Shown one piece after another: positions 59,267-64,000 of a DNA stretch of 64,000 bases. The DNA is taken from contig NZ_QTKX01000001.1 in the NCBI RefSeq assembly GCF_018424685.1, positions 124,001 through 188,000 of the forward strand, in the 5' to 3' direction. Under the pieces are notes generated by a model. That model was not told where the DNA came from. It made no database searches and saw only the letters and a list, made by a program, of their open reading frames with translations. A program made the translations under genes and the position numbers. Position 1 is the stretch's first letter; every line of letters starts with the position of its first letter. This DNA is from Mesobacillus boroniphilus. GTDB lineage: Bacteria > Bacillota > Bacilli > Bacillales > Cytobacillaceae.

Positions 59267-59319
59267 AGTTTTAATAGTGATACAGAGATAGATATTTTAA
59301 GAGAGAAAGGGGAAGTCAG

Positions 59320-62300
59320 ATGTCTGTACGTTTAGTACTGGGGCGCTCGGGAAGCGGTAAGACCGAGATGATCATAAAGGAAATCAAGGACAGGCTCATT
59401 TCGGACCCTCAGGGGGACCCGGTTGTTTATCTTGTCCCTGAACAAATGTCATTTCTTTCCGAATACAGATTGTCCACTGACCCCGAGCTTGGGGGGATGA
59501 TCAGGGCGCAGGTTTTCAGCTTTCCGCGACTTGCCTGGAGAATCCTGCAGGAAACAGGCGGATATACTCGCCAGCATTTGGACAGCGTCGGGATCAGCAT
59601 GATGATCCGCAAAATCATTGAGGATAAAAAGGACGATCTGAAAATCTTTCAAAAGGCAGCGGATAAAAATGGCTTTGTCCAGCAGATGGAGCAGATGCTG
59701 ATTGAGTTCAAACGCTATGCGATCAACCCGGATGAGCTCGCTGGAAAAATGGAGGAAAGCTCTGCAGGCAATAAAGCGCTGAAGGATAAAATCCATGATC
59801 TTGAGCTAGTCTATCGTCAATTCGAAGATGAATTATTCGGCAAATATATAGATTCAGAGGATTACTTCAAACTGCTAGCCGAAAAAATCCCTGCCTCACA
59901 ATATTTAAAAAATGCAGAAGTATACATCGATGGTTTTTACAGTTTCACGCCACTTGAATTGATGATCATTGACCAGCTGATCGGCGCTTGTAAAAGGGTG
60001 ACAATCGCGCTGCCCGTCGACAAGAGTTTTAAAGAAGAGCAGCCTGACGAACTGCATTTATTCAGGGTAACTGGAGAAACCTGCTCCACGCTGTATGACA
60101 TGATTAGAACAAAAGACTATGAATTGGAAGAAGACATTGTGCTGACAGAGCAGAGACGCTGGCAGGGTGAATCCCTCCAGCATCTTGAAAGAGAATTCGA
60201 TTCCAGGCCTGCAGTCAAATATAACGGAGAGGCCGAGATCCATATCGCCCAGGCTGCCAACAGAAGGGCGGAACTTGAGGGGGTTGCCCGCAAGATTCTC
60301 GGACTTGCAAGGGATAATGGTTACCGCTACCGTGATATTGCGGTTTTGATGAGAGGCAGCGAATACCGCGAAGTGCTTGAAACGATTTTTGATGATTATG
60401 GACTTCCTTACTTTATCGACCAGAAGCGGAATATGCTTCATCACCCATTGATTGAACTAGTCCGCTCCAGCCTTGAAACAGTATTGGGAAACTGGCGATA
60501 TGAACCGATTTTCCGTGCAGTAAAAACTGACTTATTGTTCCCGGATGGCGTTAATCTGAACAAGATGCGCGAACAAATGGATGTGCTGGAGAATTATGTA
60601 CTGGCATTTGGCATCCAGGGAGATAAATGGACGAAAAAAGAACGATGGAAATATCGAAGGATCCGCGGCCTGGAGTATGACGGTGTGGCCCAGACGGATG
60701 CAGAAAAACAGACTGAACAGGAACTGAATGACCTTCGTCTGTTGATTACTTCTCCGCTGCTGCGTATGGCCCGCCGCCTGAAGCGCGCTGACACAGGAAG
60801 GAAGCTTTCGGAAGCAGTCTATCTATTCATGGAAGAGCTTGATATTCCAGCTAAGCTTGAGGCATGGAGAATGGCGGCTGAACAGGAAGGAAGGCTTGTA
60901 GAGGCGAGGGAGCATGAGCAAGCCTGGAATGCGGTGATCAACCTTCTTGACCAATTCGTCGAGATGCTCGGTGACACGAAAGTTGCACCAAAACAGTTTG
61001 TTTCCATTCTTGATGCTGGTTTTGAATCACTCAGATTCTCCCTGATTCCGCCGGCAATTGACCAAATATTGGTTGCCGACCTTGAAAAGACAAGGCTTGC
61101 CGATGTTAAAGTCGCATTTGTCATCGGCGTCAATGAAGGTGTTCTTCCAGCGAAGATGACGGAGGAAGGAATTTTTGCAGATGATGACCGGGAGCTTTTG
61201 CAGTCAAAAGGCATTAAGCTTGCTCCGAGCAGCCGAACGAAGCTGCTGGACGAAAACTTTATTGCTTACAAGGCATTTGTGACACCGTCGGAACAACTGT
61301 ATATCAGTTACCCGATCGCCAATGAAGAAGGGAAGGCTTTGATGCCGTCTTCCTTCATTAAGAGGATCTCTGACCTCTTCCCTGAACATCAAACGCATTT
61401 CTACCTGCCGGATCCATCGGAATTGCCGGAAGAGGAGCAAATAGAGTACGCTGCTGGTGAGAATGTTGCCTTGTCCTATCTGACCTCCCAGCTTCAATTG
61501 ATGAAGCGCAATTATCCTGTCTATGATTTTTGGTGGGATGTGTACGATTATTATTTAAAGAATGTTCAATGGGCTGATACTGCACGCAAGGTTCTTTCAA
61601 GCTTATTTTACGAAAACAGAACGAAGCAGTTGTCTGAAGAAGTCACGAGGGAGCTTTACGGTGATGAAATCCAGGCGAGTGTCTCAAGGATGGAACTGTT
61701 CAACAGCTGCCCGTTCTCGCATTATGTCCAGCATGGATTGAAGCTGCGTGACCGCCAGATTTTCCGTCTTGAAGCTCCTGATATCGGGGATCTCTTTCAT
61801 GCTGCGTTGAAGGAGATTGCTGAGACAGTCATGCAGCAAAATCTCAGCTGGGCTCAGCTAACTAGAGCACAGGCTGAAGAACTGGCAAGGGATGCAGTCC
61901 AAAAGCTGGCTCCAAAACTGCAGAATGAGATTTTGCTAAGTTCGAACAGGCACCATTATATCAGGCAGAAGCTGCAGAATATCATCAGCCGCGCGTCGCT
62001 TGTTTTAAGTGAGCATGCCAAGGTCAGCGGATTTTCACCAGTAGGCTTGGAGCTCGGCTTTGGCCGCCAGGGAAAACTGCCGCCGCTTGCTTTTTCGCTT
62101 AAAAATGGTACCAAGATGGAGCTCATGGGCCGGATTGACCGCGTCGATAAAGCAGAGGACGACCAGGGAGTGTATCTGCGGGTCGTCGATTATAAATCCA
62201 GCGTGAAGGATGTCAATTTGACGGAAGTATATCATGGTGTCGCCCTTCAGATGCTCACCTACCTGGACATCATAATCACTCATTCACCATTGCTGGTCGG

Positions 62301-62895
62301 CAAGGCTGCTGACCCGGCGGGGGTCCTGTATTTCCATGTCCATAACCCTATTGTCAACGCATCGAAAATGTTGACACTTGATGAAATTGAAGAGGAAATC
62401 CTCAAACGCTTTAAAATGAATGGATTGCTGCTCAGCGATGAAAATGTGATCAGGCTGATGGATAAAGGTTTGGATACAGGGAGCTCGCAGATTATTTCCG
62501 CAGGTTTTAAAAAGGATGGAAGCTTGCTTAAAAGCTCAAAGGTAGCCAGTAAGGAAGACTTTGACCATATGCGGCAATTTGTCCGCCATAAGTACGTGGA
62601 GACTGGTAACAGGATCGTCAGCGGAATCGTAGATGTTGCGCCGTATAAGCTTAAGGACAGGGCACCATGTACATTCTGTTCCTTCAAGCCGGTCTGCCAG
62701 TTTGACCAGACGGTGGAATCTAATGATTTCAGGAAGCTTCCTGTCATTAAGAAGGAAGATTTGCTAGAGTCGCTCCGGCAAGATCCAGGCATTAAGGCAA
62801 ACGGTGGCTTGTCTGTAGAAAATGATAAATTAGAAGAAATCAAGAAACTGGATATTCTAGCATCAATCGGAGAGGAGGAAGAGGATCTTGGCTAA
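59320..62895 (+). CDS. addB: ATP-dependent helicase/nuclease subunit B
   Basis: A 1191-residue subunit of the AddAB helicase-nuclease, which processes double-strand DNA ends to make 3' tails at Chi sites. N-terminal Walker A LGRSGSGKT at 7-15. The C-terminal RecB-type nuclease includes GRIDRVD and VVDYKSS. The iron-sulfur cluster ligands are Cys797 (SCPFSHYVQHG), Cys1117, Cys1120 and Cys1126 (CTFCSFKPVCQF). Slightly longer than B. subtilis AddB (1166). AGAAAGGGG precedes the ATG. It overlaps addA by 8 bp, so both subunits are translated together. Confidence 0.95.
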   Translation: MSVRLVLGRSGSGKTEMIIKEIKDRLISDPQGDPVVYLVPEQMSFLSEYRLSTDPELGGMIRAQVFSFPRLAWRILQETGGYTRQHLDSVGISMMIRKIIEDKKDDLKIFQKAADKNGFVQQMEQMLIEFKRYAINPDELAGKMEESSAGNKALKDKIHDLELVYRQFEDELFGKYIDSEDYFKLLAEKIPASQYLKNAEVYIDGFYSFTPLELMIIDQLIGACKRVTIALPVDKSFKEEQPDELHLFRVTGETCSTLYDMIRTKDYELEEDIVLTEQRRWQGESLQHLEREFDSRPAVKYNGEAEIHIAQAANRRAELEGVARKILGLARDNGYRYRDIAVLMRGSEYREVLETIFDDYGLPYFIDQKRNMLHHPLIELVRSSLETVLGNWRYEPIFRAVKTDLLFPDGVNLNKMREQMDVLENYVLAFGIQGDKWTKKERWKYRRIRGLEYDGVAQTDAEKQTEQELNDLRLLITSPLLRMARRLKRADTGRKLSEAVYLFMEELDIPAKLEAWRMAAEQEGRLVEAREHEQAWNAVINLLDQFVEMLGDTKVAPKQFVSILDAGFESLRFSLIPPAIDQILVADLEKTRLADVKVAFVIGVNEGVLPAKMTEEGIFADDDRELLQSKGIKLAPSSRTKLLDENFIAYKAFVTPSEQLYISYPIANEEGKALMPSSFIKRISDLFPEHQTHFYLPDPSELPEEEQIEYAAGENVALSYLTSQLQLMKRNYPVYDFWWDVYDYYLKNVQWADTARKVLSSLFYENRTKQLSEEVTRELYGDEIQASVSRMELFNSCPFSHYVQHGLKLRDRQIFRLEAPDIGDLFHAALKEIAETVMQQNLSWAQLTRAQAEELARDAVQKLAPKLQNEILLSSNRHHYIRQKLQNIISRASLVLSEHAKVSGFSPVGLELGFGRQGKLPPLAFSLKNGTKMELMGRIDRVDKAEDDQGVYLRVVDYKSSVKDVNLTEVYHGVALQMLTYLDIIITHSPLLVGKAADPAGVLYFHVHNPIVNASKMLTLDEIEEEILKRFKMNGLLLSDENVIRLMDKGLDTGSSQIISAGFKKDGSLLKSSKVASKEDFDHMRQFVRHKYVETGNRIVSGIVDVAPYKLKDRAPCTFCSFKPVCQFDQTVESNDFRKLPVIKKEDLLESLRQDPGIKANGGLSVENDKLEEIKKLDILASIGEEEEDLG

Positions 62896-64000
62896 AAGGA
62901 ATATACCGCCAGTACCGGAAGGGGCAACCTGGACGGAGGATCAGTGGAAGGCGATCATGGCCTCAGGGCAGAATATCCTTGTAGCAGCGGCAGCGGGGTC
63001 GGGGAAAACTGCGGTGCTTGTTGAGAGAATCATCAAGAAAATCACTTCGGAAAGCAATCCGATTGATGTTGATGAACTGCTCGTCGTGACATTCACCAAT
63101 GCCTCTGCGGCTGAAATGCGCCACAGGATAGGAGAAGCGCTGGAAAAAGCGATCGACAGCAACCCGGCCTCAACCCATTTGAAAAAGCAGCTTAGCCTGC
63201 TGAACAGAGCGTCTATTTCAACACTCCATTCCTTCTGCCTTGAAGTGATCAGAAAATATTATTACTTGATCGATGTAGACCCTGGTTTTAGGATCGCTGA
63301 TGAAACCGAAGGGCAGCTGCTTCGGGACGAAGTAATTGAGGATTTATTCGAAGAAGAATACGGAAAGGCAGATAACCAGCCATTTTTCAACCTGGTGGAT
63401 GCGTTCACGAATGACCGCAGCGATGAAGGCTTGAAAGATATCATTGTCGACCTTTTTGATTTTGCCAGATCCAATCCTTCACCTGATGCATACCTGGATT
63501 CAATCGTTTCCATGTATGATGCAGCAGGCAGCGCGGCAATTGAGAACCTGCCCTTCATGAAAGTGCTCATTACGGATATTGAGCTCCAGCTCCAGGGAGC
63601 GAAACAGCTTCTTGAAAAAGGAATGGAGATTGCCAGAATGCCAGGGGGACCTGCGCCAAGGGCAGTTAATTTTACCGAAGACCTCCATGTGATTGATACT
63701 TTGCTTGCTGCAAAAGACAGTTCATGGGCAGATCTATATGAGGCGATTCAGCTGGCCAACTTTGGCAGGGCAAAAACATGCCGCAGTGATGATTTCAACA
63801 AGGATCTTGTAGATAAGGCGGCCAAACTTCGAGACCGGGCAAAGAAAATCGTTCAGGACTTAAAAGGGGAACTATTTTCAAGAAAACCTGAAAGTTTCCT
63901 GAAGGATATGCAGGAAATGAAGCCGTTGGTCTCTGTCTTGATCGATCTTGTAAAAGAATTCTCGAACCGGTTTGGAGAAGTGAAGCAGGAGCGTGGCCTT
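62888..64000 (+). CDS. addA: ATP-dependent helicase/nuclease subunit A (partial)
   Basis: The N-terminal 371 residues of AddA (UvrD/Rep family), cut by the window end. Q motif TWTEDQWKAI, Walker A VAAAAGSGKTAVL, and LLVVTFTNASAAEMRHRIG (motif Ia) followed by STLHSFCLEVIRKYYYLIDVDPGFRI. AddA is the 3'-5' helicase and carries one of the two nuclease domains. Starts with TTG at 62888, inside addB and behind GAGGAGG. Confidence 0.94.
   Translation, partial: MAKRNIPPVPEGATWTEDQWKAIMASGQNILVAAAAGSGKTAVLVERIIKKITSESNPIDVDELLVVTFTNASAAEMRHRIGEALEKAIDSNPASTHLKKQLSLLNRASISTLHSFCLEVIRKYYYLIDVDPGFRIADETEGQLLRDEVIEDLFEEEYGKADNQPFFNLVDAFTNDRSDEGLKDIIVDLFDFARSNPSPDAYLDSIVSMYDAAGSAAIENLPFMKVLITDIELQLQGAKQLLEKGMEIARMPGGPAPRAVNFTEDLHVIDTLLAAKDSSWADLYEAIQLANFGRAKTCRSDDFNKDLVDKAAKLRDRAKKIVQDLKGELFSRKPESFLKDMQEMKPLVSVLIDLVKEFSNRFGEVKQERGL

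Overview
The window is a chromosomal segment of a low-GC, endospore-forming Bacillaceae bacterium. Evidence for this: YjcZ-type and YhaL sporulation microproteins, strong AAGGAGG-type ribosome binding sites, many TTG and GTG starts, lipoproteins with classic lipoboxes, ComK and TRAP-type regulation, and a gene order that follows the yha-hem-yhf-comK-yhj-add part of the Bacillus subtilis map. The family members and the intergenic repeats suggest a Mesobacillus/Cytobacillus-like relative rather than B. subtilis itself; that placement is inference. I see no rRNA, tRNA, CRISPR array, prophage or transposase.

Layout. 1-9 kb: the end of yhaN, yhaM (exonuclease), yhaL, prsA (foldase), three YjcZ microgenes, a large dispersed repeat, hpr/scoC, yhaH, trpP with a TRAP-type leader, serC and hit. 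9.5-15 kb: the ecsABC ABC exporter, an M20 amidohydrolase and an anion-type permease. 15.4-17.8 kb: the liaFSR cell-envelope stress system. 17.9-22.4 kb: hmoB facing hemE-hemH-hemY (coproporphyrin-dependent haem synthesis). 22.5-30.1 kb: yhgD with matching operators in front of itself and yhgE, then yhfH, yhfI, a frameshifted lplJ, an acyl-CoA ligase and an enoyl-CoA hydratase. 30.5-34.3 kb: azlCD and a nitrate/sulfonate-type ABC importer. 34.8-42.7 kb: yhfN, yhzC, comK, a yhjD-like gene, an S9 peptidase, an LCP protein, yhjE and a signal peptidase.

42.8-57.8 kb is the accessory part. It holds a 1078-residue MalT/BTAD-type regulator, a VOC protein, a complete Liv-type ABC importer, a 59-residue protein, a KAS III-like enzyme with an unusual active site, an alpha/beta hydrolase, an SDR reductase and an AMP-forming acyl-CoA ligase. 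Together they look like an uptake and CoA-activation pathway for an unidentified organic acid; this is the best candidate for an undescribed system here. The window ends with an MFS transporter and addB-addA (recombination helicase-nuclease); addA is cut by the window edge.

Intergenic DNA is unusually structured. Two tandem arrays have exactly 52-bp units with two hairpins per unit but unrelated sequences. Two other arrays have 21-bp units, and there is a decayed ~130-bp repeat. A dispersed element occurs at least five times, and one copy supplies the C-terminus of the yhjD-like gene.
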